Position numbers and translations under genes: made by a program. Of a DNA stretch of 21,116 bases, positions 12,406 to 19,117 are shown one piece after another. The notes beneath the pieces were generated by a model. That model was not told the origin of the DNA. It did no database searches and saw nothing but the letters and a program-made list of their open reading frames with translations. How positions within the stretch are numbered: the stretch's first letter is position 1; every line of letters begins with the position of its first letter. This stretch comes from a virus: positions 1 through 21,116 of IMG/VR virus record IMGVR_UViG_3300032223_001306. One strand, given 5' to 3'.

Positions 12406-13454
12406 TCGATACTATTTATTGGGAAGACTTTAAAAATTATTACGCTAAAGCTTCTCATTTGCAAACAATAAATATCAACAGTGAAAATGGACGTGATACA
12501 TCTGAGGATCTTCATGTAGATGATCCATTGCAGCATTACATAACTATCTATGACACAGTTGACCGTGAGTTTGCAGGATTTAGTAATGCTATTCAACAAA
12601 TCTGGCATGGATTGGATAATCCAAAACAATGGCAAGTGAATCCGCAATTTGCTAATTTTCAATTAGAAACCGTGGATTGGTTTTGGTTGTTTTTGATCCA
12701 TAGAGTTACTGGTTCTGGTGCATCATTTAGCCATGACCATGGATTTAGAAATAGCATACTTGCTGATATGGCTTTGCATAGCAATGAAATGAATGGAATG
12801 CGTCGTTATGTTTTAGGTGAAATGAAAGAAGGTCGACCAATATTTACAAGTATTGGAAACCAAATTCCACAATTCCCTAAACCAAATGATGAACATTATC
12901 GTGGTTCTGAAGTTTATATTGCCGATTTTATGCCTAAGCTAGTACAAGATTTCCATGATCATATTATGGAAAATCCTAAATCTATGAGCATTCGCCAAGC
13001 TGTAGATTGGATCAATGAATGGCATGTTGCAAGAGGATTAAAAAGATTTCATTTTGTAATGACAGCATTTGTAATGGATGTTGCTCAATATTTTCCAAAT
13101 CTGATAGATCCTTGGAGCCAAGTTAATTATGGCAAAAATGCAATTGAAGCTTTGCATCTGTTATTTGATAATAATGGATATAAAGAAAAAGATTTCCTTG
13201 ATGCTGCAATGGATAAAATATGCAATGAGTTTAGAAGTCCCTATGACTCAATGGATTTAGTGATGAACCGAGGCAAAGGTTTATCTTTGGAAGATGTTGC
13301 TTGTGATTATGTCCGTTATGTTGAATGTTATGTTCCAAAAGGATATGAACATTTAGAACCATGGAAAGTAACAAACAATTCTGCAGTTCCAAATCATAAA
13401 AAACACTGGACATATGAAAAACACCTATATGATTGGAAACAAATCAATGTTTAA
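12393..13454 (+). CDS. Candidate amino acid:DNA transferase-like modification protein
   Basis: The protein has 353 residues; ATG 12393 overlaps the previous gene by 13 nt. It is mainly helical. The most distinctive segment is RVTGSGASFSHDHGFRN (residues 104-120). From recall this resembles the amino acid:DNA transferase group (glutamyl/putrescinyl-thymine pyrophosphorylase relatives) described in phages with hypermodified thymine. These enzymes attach an amine to an activated 5-hydroxymethyl base in DNA. I cannot confirm the match without a profile search. Its neighbours, a PLP enzyme, kinase and hydroxymethylase homologue, are those seen in such phages. It may equally be a new helical family of the same system. 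Confidence 0.45.
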   Translation: MAQLVDTIYWEDFKNYYAKASHLQTININSENGRDTSEDLHVDDPLQHYITIYDTVDREFAGFSNAIQQIWHGLDNPKQWQVNPQFANFQLETVDWFWLFLIHRVTGSGASFSHDHGFRNSILADMALHSNEMNGMRRYVLGEMKEGRPIFTSIGNQIPQFPKPNDEHYRGSEVYIADFMPKLVQDFHDHIMENPKSMSIRQAVDWINEWHVARGLKRFHFVMTAFVMDVAQYFPNLIDPWSQVNYGKNAIEALHLLFDNNGYKEKDFLDAAMDKICNEFRSPYDSMDLVMNRGKGLSLEDVACDYVRYVECYVPKGYEHLEPWKVTNNSAVPNHKKHWTYEKHLYDWKQINV

Positions 13455-14334
13455 AGTAACTCATGATAAATCAAGCAAATATGATTACAAGACTCGTGAA
13501 GAATGGCTAGAACTAGCTGGTGATTGGGTTGATGAAACACCAGCTCCAAATATCACAACATTTCATGGTGCAACTATTTGGGATGATTCCATAACTGGAG
13601 TAGGAACAAAAGGTCGTTGGGGAGATTTATTAGTCAAAAGCATTGAATCCGATCATCTTGTTTATGTCCAACCTAGAGTTGGCTGGGCAGGGGTATCACT
13701 TTCAGCATTAGCAAAAAAATATGATAAAAAATTGACTTTGTTTATGCCTGCATCAAAAGAAGCTAGTGCTCATCAACTAGTTTGCATTGAACGTGGAGCT
13801 AATCCAATTTTCAGACGTATTGCTGCAATGCCAGTCTTAAACAAATATGCAAAAGAATGGGCAGAGGAAAATAATGCTGCATTTGTTCCATTTGGTTTAG
13901 ATCATCCACTTGTTGTTGCAGCAGGAGTAAAGTCCACAATTCAACAATGGGGAAATCGCCCTGAACCGCAAGATGTTGTTTCAGTAATTAGCACTGGTGT
14001 TTTAACTAGGTCATTACAAATTGCTTGGCCAAATGCCCGATTCCACGGTGTTGCAGTTGCAAGAAATCTTCATAAAGGTGAAATTGGCCGAGCTGATGTT
14101 TCTGCTTATCATAAAGGTTTCACTGCTCCAGCAGATTTAGCGGACAAGATCAATGAAGAGATAAACTCTGCTCCAACATACGATTGTAAAGGTTTAGAGA
14201 GTTTTATGTTGTCCAAAACTGCTGCTCCACATATAGAATCAACCGTTATCTGGAATGTTGCAGGAGATGTTAAGCCTGAAACTATTCAAGCTTTGCAGGT
14301 TGATTCATATAGAAATTGGGGAGAGTTTAGATGA
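13447..14334 (+). CDS. Fold-type II PLP-dependent enzyme
   Basis: The protein has 295 residues from ATG 13447; in-frame ATGs at 13429 and 13414 would extend into the upstream gene. It follows the tryptophan-synthase-beta/threonine-synthase fold. GVGTKGRWGDLL replaces the usual S-x-K-DR block, with Lys55 the likely PLP lysine. PRVGWAGVSLSALAKKY matches the phosphate-binding glycine helix, FMPASKEASAHQL the usual MP...K segment, and SVISTGVLTRSL the PLP-phosphate loop region. PLP enzymes are known in base hypermodification clusters, where they change an amino acid already joined to the base. Substrate is unknown. Divergence at the lysine block is notable. Confidence 0.65.
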   Translation: MFKVTHDKSSKYDYKTREEWLELAGDWVDETPAPNITTFHGATIWDDSITGVGTKGRWGDLLVKSIESDHLVYVQPRVGWAGVSLSALAKKYDKKLTLFMPASKEASAHQLVCIERGANPIFRRIAAMPVLNKYAKEWAEENNAAFVPFGLDHPLVVAAGVKSTIQQWGNRPEPQDVVSVISTGVLTRSLQIAWPNARFHGVAVARNLHKGEIGRADVSAYHKGFTAPADLADKINEEINSAPTYDCKGLESFMLSKTAAPHIESTVIWNVAGDVKPETIQALQVDSYRNWGEFR

Positions 14335-14789
14335 TAACAATCATTGAAGGTGTTGACGGCACTGGAAAAACTACATTTGCAAAAAGATTAGCTGAAGAAA
14401 CTAAATCTGAATATTTGCATGCTTCACAACCTAAGACTGATTCATGGCTAAAAGAATATTTGACTCCAATTTTACGTGGTGATTTTGTTTTAGATCGATG
14501 GCATATTGGAGAACTTGTTTGGCCACAAATCTATGGCAGAAAAGCTTTATTTGGTCCTGAAACATTTGACATGTTGAACTATCAACTAGCAACAATGGGA
14601 GCAAAGTTGATTCTTCTAAATCGTTCTGATAATGCAATAGCTGATGAGTTATTGCGAAGAGGCGAAGAGGAGGAAATTGAATTAGTTCTTAAAGCTAAAT
14701 CATTATTCCTTGATGCTTTTACAAAAGTTAAATACATCGACAAACAAATTATAGATAGTGAGGTAGTTCATAATGTATATCGTAACTGA
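14331..14789 (+). CDS. Short P-loop deoxynucleotide or hmdU/hmdC kinase
   Basis: The protein has 152 residues, ATGA-coupled. The Walker A motif GVDGTGKTT (residues 7-15) and DRWHIGELVWPQIYGR (55-70) resemble thymidylate kinase (P-loop, DR motif), but it is much shorter than the usual 200 residues. A lid-like RRGEEEEIEL region is at 109-118. Two roles fit: a monophosphate kinase that turns hydroxymethylated dCMP or dUMP into the diphosphate, like T4 gp1 in role, or a DNA-level 5-hydroxymethyl-base kinase that activates the base. Position just before the hydroxymethylase homologue supports the first slightly. Confidence 0.65.
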   Translation: MITIIEGVDGTGKTTFAKRLAEETKSEYLHASQPKTDSWLKEYLTPILRGDFVLDRWHIGELVWPQIYGRKALFGPETFDMLNYQLATMGAKLILLNRSDNAIADELLRRGEEEEIELVLKAKSLFLDAFTKVKYIDKQIIDSEVVHNVYRN

Positions 14790-15579
14790 AACTCCTAGTC
14801 AAGCTTTAGAACTTGCAACACTTTTTGTAGTCAATCAAGGTAAACCTATTTCTCCACGTGGTATGACTACTTATGAAGTGCTCAATGGCAATATTGAAAT
14901 CTTAAAGCCATGGAATATTCCACTTAAGATGATTAACCGTCAATTTAATCAAAAAATTGGTGCTAGAGAAGCTTTGCAATTGGTTGGTCAAACAACAGAT
15001 CCTGAAATCATGAGTGAAACAACAAAAATCTTTAACAATTTTATGGATGAAGGAATTCTTCATGGTGCTTATGGACCAAGAATTCATGGCAATCTTAATA
15101 AACTTGTCAATCAATTGAAAAAAGATCCATCAACTCGTCAAGCCATTCTTACTATTTATGATTCAAACAAAGATCTGAATGTAGATGTCAAAGATGTGCC
15201 TTGTACTTTAACTTTACAATATTTTATCCGTGACAATAAACTATTAGCAAGAACATCAATGAGAAGCAATGATGTTTTCTTAGGTATGCCATATGATTTC
15301 GTTCAATTTATTGCTTTACAAGGTGCAATTGCCAAAGCTTTGGACATTGAGATGGGTACTTATTCTCATACAGTTGGATCTATGCATATTTATGAAAAGC
15401 ATATGCAAGAATCTGAATTCATTGAAACAGATACCGATGAAGAAATAGATTTTTATTCACCTCTTTGGTCAGGATCAACAATAGGTGCTATCAGTTCAAC
15501 TGCTAGATCTATTCTTAAAGGTAATTTGCCTGATCATCCGACTGCATTTGAAAGGTTTTTAGGTCAAGATAATGGATGA
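14773..15579 (+). CDS. Thymidylate-synthase homologue, probable dCMP hydroxymethylase
   Basis: The protein has 268 residues, overlapping the kinase by 17 nt. The thymidylate-synthase fold is clear: Glu66 (REALQLVGQT), catalytic Cys144 (DVPCTLTLQY), phosphate-binding Arg164-Ser165 and GMPYDF, His205/Tyr207 (GSMHIYEKH). The residue that reads the pyrimidine ring (Asn177 of E. coli ThyA, in PFN) is Asp175 here (PYD). T4 dCMP hydroxymethylase has Asp at this place, and the Asn-to-Asp change in L. casei thymidylate synthase shifts it to dCMP. The usual C-terminal APVAI folate clamp is missing. It should convert dCMP (less likely dUMP) and methylene-THF to the 5-hydroxymethyl nucleotide. Confidence 0.75.
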   Translation: MYIVTETPSQALELATLFVVNQGKPISPRGMTTYEVLNGNIEILKPWNIPLKMINRQFNQKIGAREALQLVGQTTDPEIMSETTKIFNNFMDEGILHGAYGPRIHGNLNKLVNQLKKDPSTRQAILTIYDSNKDLNVDVKDVPCTLTLQYFIRDNKLLARTSMRSNDVFLGMPYDFVQFIALQGAIAKALDIEMGTYSHTVGSMHIYEKHMQESEFIETDTDEEIDFYSPLWSGSTIGAISSTARSILKGNLPDHPTAFERFLGQDNG

Positions 15580-15706
15580 GAATATTAAAGCATGTGAATC
15601 ATGTGGGGCTTGGACATATGTTCCAACATATGAATTACTAATGGGTCAACAAATATTTTGTAGTTTCTGTAAAGAAGGGAAGAAAAATGTTGCCAAATCA
15701 GCTTGA
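15572..15706 (+). CDS. Small zinc-ribbon protein (44 aa)
   Basis: This short gene starts at ATG 15572 inside the end of the hydroxymethylase homologue and stops at TGA 15704-15706, overlapping the next gene by 20 nt. It has two Cys-x-x-Cys pairs (ACESCGAW and FCSFCKEG), 18 residues apart, forming a zinc ribbon, and a basic tail (KKNVAKSA). The overlap pattern is like that of the surrounding genes and supports that it is real. Function unknown; a small DNA- or protein-binding adaptor is likely. Confidence 0.55.
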   Translation: MDENIKACESCGAWTYVPTYELLMGQQIFCSFCKEGKKNVAKSA

Positions 15707-16040
15707 TACCGTAAAGCGCCTTGGTGAACTATCTCGCCTTCTAGACAATGCAACAAATGAAGTTGCTGAGTTTGATCAAATTGCTGTAAAAGCAAAATCA
15801 GATTATGAAGTGGCATATGCCAAATCATTTCTAAATTCTGAAGGTGCTATGGATCAACGCAAGCAAATCTCTGTTCTTGCATGTAGTGACCAAAAATTAG
15901 CCTTTGAAATTGCAGATGCACATGTCAGGGCTTGCAAGGAAAGAATCAATACATTGAGAGCTCAAATCAGTATTGGTCAATCAGTATCTGCAGCTTTGAG
16001 ACAATCATTCAGCGCTGAAGGTGTCGGTCAATACACTTGA
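15687..16040 (+). CDS. Conserved phage coiled-coil protein
   Basis: The protein has 117 residues from ATG 15687 with AAGGGAAG upstream. It is helical throughout, with TVKRLGELSRLLDNATNEVA, a YEVAYAKSFL segment, then FEIADAHVRACKERINTLRA and QISIGQSVSAALR. This matches a common small protein of actinophage and other siphophage replication regions (AD..vr..r..i..lr.qi..g.S..aa.r). Activity is unknown; proximity to replication genes suggests DNA metabolism. No membrane segment or cysteine motif. Confidence 0.6.
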   Translation: MLPNQLDTVKRLGELSRLLDNATNEVAEFDQIAVKAKSDYEVAYAKSFLNSEGAMDQRKQISVLACSDQKLAFEIADAHVRACKERINTLRAQISIGQSVSAALRQSFSAEGVGQYT

Positions 16041-16321
16041 GCATTCGTCCCAGAAGTAAAAAAATGGCTTTGTTATATGTTGCACGACGCAAACTTGTTG
16101 CTGAATTATTAGAACAAAATCCAATTTGCGTCCGATGTGGCAAAGAACCATCGACAGAAATTCATGAGATTTTGAGTAGAGCAAGAGGTGGATCTATTTT
16201 AGATAGAGACAATTGCGTTGCTTTATGTCATAAATGTCACTTTTGGATAACAACCAATCCGAGAGAAGCGCATGAACATGGCTGGTTGAAACATTCATGG
16301 GAGAAAAATGCCGACTTATGA
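16037..16321 (+). CDS. HNH endonuclease-like protein
   Basis: The protein has 94 residues from TTG 16037 (TTGA overlap with the previous stop); ATG 16064 would be a shorter alternative. ICVRCGKEPSTEIHEILSRA continues to LDRDNCVALCHKCHFWI: a zinc-bound HNH core with Cys-x-x-Cys, HE, Asn and Cys-x-x-Cys-His. HNH proteins nick or cut DNA, either as homing endonucleases or as packaging and replication helpers. Here it lies among replication genes, not beside a terminase, and no intron is evident. Its last bases overlap the FmdB-like gene by 14 nt. Confidence 0.7.
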   Translation: MSIRPRSKKMALLYVARRKLVAELLEQNPICVRCGKEPSTEIHEILSRARGGSILDRDNCVALCHKCHFWITTNPREAHEHGWLKHSWEKNADL

Positions 16322-16478
16322 TTTTAAGTGTCCAAAATGCCAAATAACTGTTGAAATCACAGCAAGTGTTGATGAGCAAGCTGCACCAATGTGTGATTGT
16401 GGTTTGGTAATGGAAAAGCAATTCAGTGCAGTGCCAACAATATTCAAAGCAAAAGGTTTCTATTCTACAGGAGGGTAA
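16308..16478 (+). CDS. FmdB-like zinc-ribbon protein (56 aa)
   Basis: ATG 16308 lies within the end of the HNH gene, after GGGAGAAAA. The sequence MPTYDFKCPKC, MCDCG, and FSAVPTIFKAKGFYSTGG matches the FmdB/putative regulatory family, which begins MP-x-Y-(D/E)-(Y/F)-x-C and ends with GFY-x-T(D/G). Cys8-Cys11 and Cys29-Cys31 (Cys-x-Cys in place of Cys-x-x-Cys) are the metal ligands. Its last Gly-Gly codons are also the GGAGGG site for the next gene. Role is unknown; regulatory or structural for nucleic acid binding is inferred. Confidence 0.7.
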   Translation: MPTYDFKCPKCQITVEITASVDEQAAPMCDCGLVMEKQFSAVPTIFKAKGFYSTGG

Positions 16479-16479
16479 A

Positions 16480-16644
16480 ATGAAGTTAACATCAGAACAA
16501 ATCCGTACAATTCGCAAAGAATATGTCCACCGGAGTCAATCACCAGTAGCGTTAAATGTCATTGAACTAGCTCAGAGATATAAAGTGAGCCAGAATACCA
16601 TTCGACGAGTTGCAAAAGGTCAATTATATAGAAAGGTTAAGTAA
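16480..16644 (+). CDS. Small HTH protein (54 aa)
   Basis: The protein starts at ATG 16480, one base after the FmdB stop, with AGGAGGG just upstream; earlier in-frame starts run into the FmdB gene. It carries MKLTSEQIRTIRKEYVHRS, then NVIELAQRYKVSQNTIRRVA followed by KGQLYR, a homeodomain-like helix-turn-helix of the resolvase/Psq-like type. It is basic and likely binds DNA. It may be a regulator for the replication operon. The TAA stop shares a base with the next start. Confidence 0.65.
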   Translation: MKLTSEQIRTIRKEYVHRSQSPVALNVIELAQRYKVSQNTIRRVAKGQLYRKVK

Positions 16645-16799
16645 TGAAAACATTTGCCATATGGTTTTTAATCACATATATGCTAGTGCAAATCTATGCA
16701 ATTAAAAAGGTAATCCGTGACTGGTTACCGAAATTGCGTATTATGAAAGATAGACTTGAGCAATTAGAGCTTGAAGTCATCTACAAAAGGCAATCATGA
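16644..16799 (+). CDS. Small membrane-anchored coiled-coil protein (51 aa)
   Basis: ATG 16644 overlaps the preceding stop by one base (TAATG) and the TGA at 16797-16799 overlaps the next start (ATGA). A single N-terminal membrane helix (FAIWFLITYMLVQIYAI) is followed by a basic linker and a heptad-like helix (IMKDRLEQLELEVIY). Tight coupling on both sides is good evidence for a real gene. Function unknown; perhaps anchors replication proteins at the membrane (speculative). Confidence 0.55.
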   Translation: MKTFAIWFLITYMLVQIYAIKKVIRDWLPKLRIMKDRLEQLELEVIYKRQS

Positions 16800-17134
16800 G
16801 CAATGAATCGAGACGTCGTAGAGGACGCGAAACAGAACTCATTATGGCAAATTACTTAAAAAAGAACGGTTGGATTTATGCAGAAGCAACAAGCGCTGCA
16901 GCTCAAGGAACAGATGTAACTGGAGTTGTTGGCGTAGATTGGGAAATGAAAGCACGAACAGGTTTTCCAGTCAAAGAAGCAATGAAACAACAAGCAAAAA
17001 GAGCAAAGGAAGGAATCATTCCTATTGCTGTATTACGACAAAATGGACAGGGGGAAGCAGATATTGACAATTGGCCAGCAGTAATGCCACTTAGTGTTGT
17101 AATCCATTTATTAAAAGAAGCGGGCTATCAGTGA
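16796..17134 (+). CDS. PD-(D/E)XK nuclease, Holliday-junction-resolvase-like
   Basis: The protein has 112 residues with an ATGA start. The basic, Arg-rich N-terminus (ESRRRRGRETELIMANYLKK) leads to an acidic residue (Glu14), then GWIYAEATSAAAQGTD (Asp40) and GVDWEMKAR (Glu50-x-Lys52). This is the Hjc/VRR-type PD-(D/E)XK core: E, D, E-x-K, with a Gly-rich bend. Size fits a small resolvase acting as a dimer on branched DNA before packaging. A generic DNA-repair nuclease is possible. It overlaps the WhiB gene by 4 nt (GTGA). Confidence 0.7.
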   Translation: MSNESRRRRGRETELIMANYLKKNGWIYAEATSAAAQGTDVTGVVGVDWEMKARTGFPVKEAMKQQAKRAKEGIIPIAVLRQNGQGEADIDNWPAVMPLSVVIHLLKEAGYQ

Positions 17135-17394
17135 CCAATTTGTTTTCAATAACTCCACAACCTTGGACAAAATATGCAGAATGCACAGATCCATCAATAA
17201 ATCCAGATTGGTTTTTCCCTGAACCAAAAACTGCAGATCCTTATGAAATAGCAACTGCATTAAGAATCTGTGCTGCATGTAAAGTAAAAAATCAATGTTT
17301 GAACTATGCAATTGAAACTTGGCCCAATGACGGTATTTGGGGCGGAGTCCGACCTGCACAACTAAAAAAACTAGCAGAAATGAGAATCAAATGA
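17131..17394 (+). CDS. WhiB-family Fe-S transcription regulator
   Basis: The protein has 87 residues from GTG 17131 (GTGA overlap). Four cysteines are placed as in WhiB: Cys18 in AECTDPSINPDWFFPE, Cys47 and Cys50 in ICAACKVK, Cys56 in QCLNYAI. The G(I/V)WGG turn follows (GIWGGVRP). WhiB proteins bind a [4Fe-4S] cluster and the host primary sigma factor. Phage homologues, such as TM4 WhiBTM4, can override host Wbl function and block superinfection. The family is confined to actinobacteria and their phages and so strongly points to the host. Beyond GWGG the tail is short (AQLKKLAEMRIK). Confidence 0.9.
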   Translation: MTNLFSITPQPWTKYAECTDPSINPDWFFPEPKTADPYEIATALRICAACKVKNQCLNYAIETWPNDGIWGGVRPAQLKKLAEMRIK

Positions 17395-17789
17395 GCGCAC
17401 AAATCGTTATCAATGGTCGAGTAGGTAAAGATCTAGATATTAAGTTTACAGCAAGTGGAATGGCATTTGTACCTTTTAGCGTAGTAAGTAATGGACGTAA
17501 ACAAGTTAACGGAACTTGGACTGATGTTGATACTTCTTGGTGGGAATGCAAAGCGTTCGGAGCTTATGCTGAAGCTTTGGTAGACAACATCAAAAGAGGT
17601 GACCTGGTGACGATCACGGGCTCGATAAAGCAATCCGTATGGATCGATAAGGACGGCAATAAAAAGTCGTCCTACGAGGTCCTGGTCAACACAATTGGAA
17701 AACAAATTATCGTCCAAAAATATCATGGTGAGAAGCGTACTAAAAATCCTGATGCTACTCAATGGGATCCAACAGAAGTAGGTTTCTAA
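17391..17789 (+). CDS. ssb: Single-stranded DNA-binding protein
   Basis: The protein has 132 residues from ATG 17391 (ATGA overlap). It shows the SSB OB fold: IVINGRVGKDLDIKFTASGM, then AFVPFSVVSNGR, TSWWECKAFGAYAEALVDNI and RGDLVTITGSI. The C-terminal acidic tip of bacterial SSB (DDDIPF) is replaced by DPTEVGF. It coats ssDNA during replication and recombination and should cooperate with the initiator and the annealing-protein candidate. A 90-bp stretch (17601-17690) uses G+C-rich codons unlike the rest of the gene. Confidence 0.9.
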   Translation: MSAQIVINGRVGKDLDIKFTASGMAFVPFSVVSNGRKQVNGTWTDVDTSWWECKAFGAYAEALVDNIKRGDLVTITGSIKQSVWIDKDGNKKSSYEVLVNTIGKQIIVQKYHGEKRTKNPDATQWDPTEVGF

Positions 17790-18026
17790 ATGACCCACGA
17801 TGAATTGCTGGCATACATGAACAAGGAAATCGATCAAGCTGCATGGACTAAGGAATACTATCCATTTAAACCTTTGCAAGCACTTCGCGCAGTAGTGAAG
17901 TTGCATAAACCACAAGATATTACTTTGCCAAATGGCGATTGGGATCAAAATTGCAGTTTATGTGACGGCTGGATATATCCATGTCAGACCATTCAAGCAA
18001 TTGAAAAGGAGTTAAAATGTCCGTAA
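17790..18026 (+). CDS. Conserved small phage protein with Cys cluster
   Basis: The protein has 78 residues; ATG 17790 immediately follows the SSB stop. The N-terminal half is helical and charged (MTHDELLAYMNKEIDQAAWT), and the C-terminal half has NCSLCDGWIYPCQTIQAIEK, a Cys-x-x-Cys...Cys pattern seen in small actinophage proteins near replication genes. A final KCP gives a fourth possible ligand. Function is unknown. It overlaps the initiator gene by 10 nt. Confidence 0.6.
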   Translation: MTHDELLAYMNKEIDQAAWTKEYYPFKPLQALRAVVKLHKPQDITLPNGDWDQNCSLCDGWIYPCQTIQAIEKELKCP

Positions 18027-18478
18027 GAGCAATGTCATACGTATGGGATTATTCTCCTTACAACGGCAACTCTTTAATTGTCCATTTAGCATTAGCAGAT
18101 CATTGTGATGATCAAGGTATTTGTTGGCCAAGTCAAAAATACTTGGCAGCTAAATGCAAAATTAGTGAGCGCCAGATCAGAAGAATAATTTACCAGATGG
18201 TAAATGATGGATTCTTATTTGTTGATGTACGTGGTAGAGAAGGTAAAAACAACAATCGTTATCGTCTTGTCTTCAAAAAAGTACAGGTCACCGGTGACCC
18301 ATTGGACATTGAAGATGATGCAATTCGTCCTGTCCAACAGGACATAGCTGTGGCCTGTCCAACAGGTCAAGCTGGTGGCCTGTATAACCACCATAAACCA
18401 TCAATAACCATCAATAAGAAAAATCCTCCACCAAAAGAAGTAATGGAAATTCTAGAAAAGATTAGGAAAGGTCTCTAA
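18017..18478 (+). CDS. Winged-helix replication-initiator-like protein
   Basis: The protein has 153 residues from ATG 18017 with AAAAGGAG upstream. WDYSPYNGNSLIVHLALADH, a CWPSQKYLAAKC segment, then ISERQIRRIIYQMVNDGFLF form the helix_turn_helix_36 winged helix found at the N-terminus of phage O-like and RepA-like initiators. A proline-rich linker and a helical C-terminus (PKEVMEILEKIRKGL) could contact the helicase or loader. The coding DNA from 18286 to 18415 holds palindromes and tandem 10-mers, as lambda O does with its origin. A transcription factor role is an alternative. Confidence 0.65.
   Translation: MSVRAMSYVWDYSPYNGNSLIVHLALADHCDDQGICWPSQKYLAAKCKISERQIRRIIYQMVNDGFLFVDVRGREGKNNNRYRLVFKKVQVTGDPLDIEDDAIRPVQQDIAVACPTGQAGGLYNHHKPSITINKKNPPPKEVMEILEKIRKGL
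18286..18415 (+). repeat. Repeat cluster inside initiator gene, candidate replication origin
   Basis: Four elements lie in 130 bp: a perfect 14-bp palindrome GGTCACCGGTGACC (18286-18299), two copies of CCTGTCCAACAGG (18329-18341, 18354-18366), and a tandem 10-mer run (AACCACCATA, AACCATCAAT, AACCATCAAT at 18386-18415). Their location within the initiator gene follows the lambda O/ori plan. Origin activity is inferred. Confidence 0.45.
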
Positions 18479-19101
18479 TGGACAATAAGTGTTTGACTTG
18501 CAAAAGCATGTCTGAATTAGGAGCTTGCAATTATTGTCGCAAACGACTTAAAAAAATGTTGTCCGAGTTGATCTCATTTATAGATCTCTTAAACTCTAAT
18601 GCTTCTTTACGGCAACAAGTTTCAACTAATCAAGAAGGAAGAGGATCTTTATCTTCAGCTTTGATTATCAATGTCCAAATTGTTGATCTTATTGCTAAAA
18701 CCGGAGTGCAAGCAGTTTTACAAGCTTGGGCCGAATACGTTATTGAATCAAGAAATCTTTCAATGTCTTTGATCAATGCAACAAAGCAACGATCTAAGTT
18801 GCATTCAATTCACTTATTGTTGGACACTCATCATGATTGGTTAGCATCAAATGATATGTGGCCAGACTTTTACAATGAAGTTAAAGAACCGTGGACAACA
18901 CTTAGAAGAATTATTTATGGAGAGCGCAAGCCACCTAAAAAGATTAAATGTCCAGTAAGTGAATGTAATGGATCTTTACATTTAGAATCTAATGCAGATG
19001 TCCATTGTATTAAAGATAAGACTCACTTTTGGAAATATGAAGATTGGTCTAGACTTGCAAAACTTTTAATTGAATCTAACTCTGCCCAAGAAAAGTCATG
19101 A
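18478..19101 (+). CDS. Conserved phage zinc-binding protein next to initiator
   Basis: The protein has 207 residues; ATG 18478 shares one base with the previous stop. Two zinc pairs occur: CLTCKSMSELGACNYC at the N-terminus and CPVSECNGSLHLESNADVHC near residues 160-180. Between them is a long helical part, with LRRIIYGERKPPKKI as a basic linker. I recall similar double-zinc proteins at this place in actinophage replication operons, with unknown role. A helicase-loader or regulatory function is possible, but no P-loop is present. Confidence 0.6.
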   Translation: MDNKCLTCKSMSELGACNYCRKRLKKMLSELISFIDLLNSNASLRQQVSTNQEGRGSLSSALIINVQIVDLIAKTGVQAVLQAWAEYVIESRNLSMSLINATKQRSKLHSIHLLLDTHHDWLASNDMWPDFYNEVKEPWTTLRRIIYGERKPPKKIKCPVSECNGSLHLESNADVHCIKDKTHFWKYEDWSRLAKLLIESNSAQEKS

Positions 19102-19117
19102 TACAATGTATCCACCG

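Noticed and set aside
14773-15579. Ordinary thymidylate synthase (thyA)
   Set aside because: Asp at the Asn177 position and loss of the C-terminal APVAI clamp argue for a hydroxymethylase; plain ThyA is kept only as a fallback.
17433-17948. 171-aa minus-strand open frame opposite ssb and the next gene
   Set aside because: Antisense across two well-supported genes, with no ribosome site or recognisable motif.
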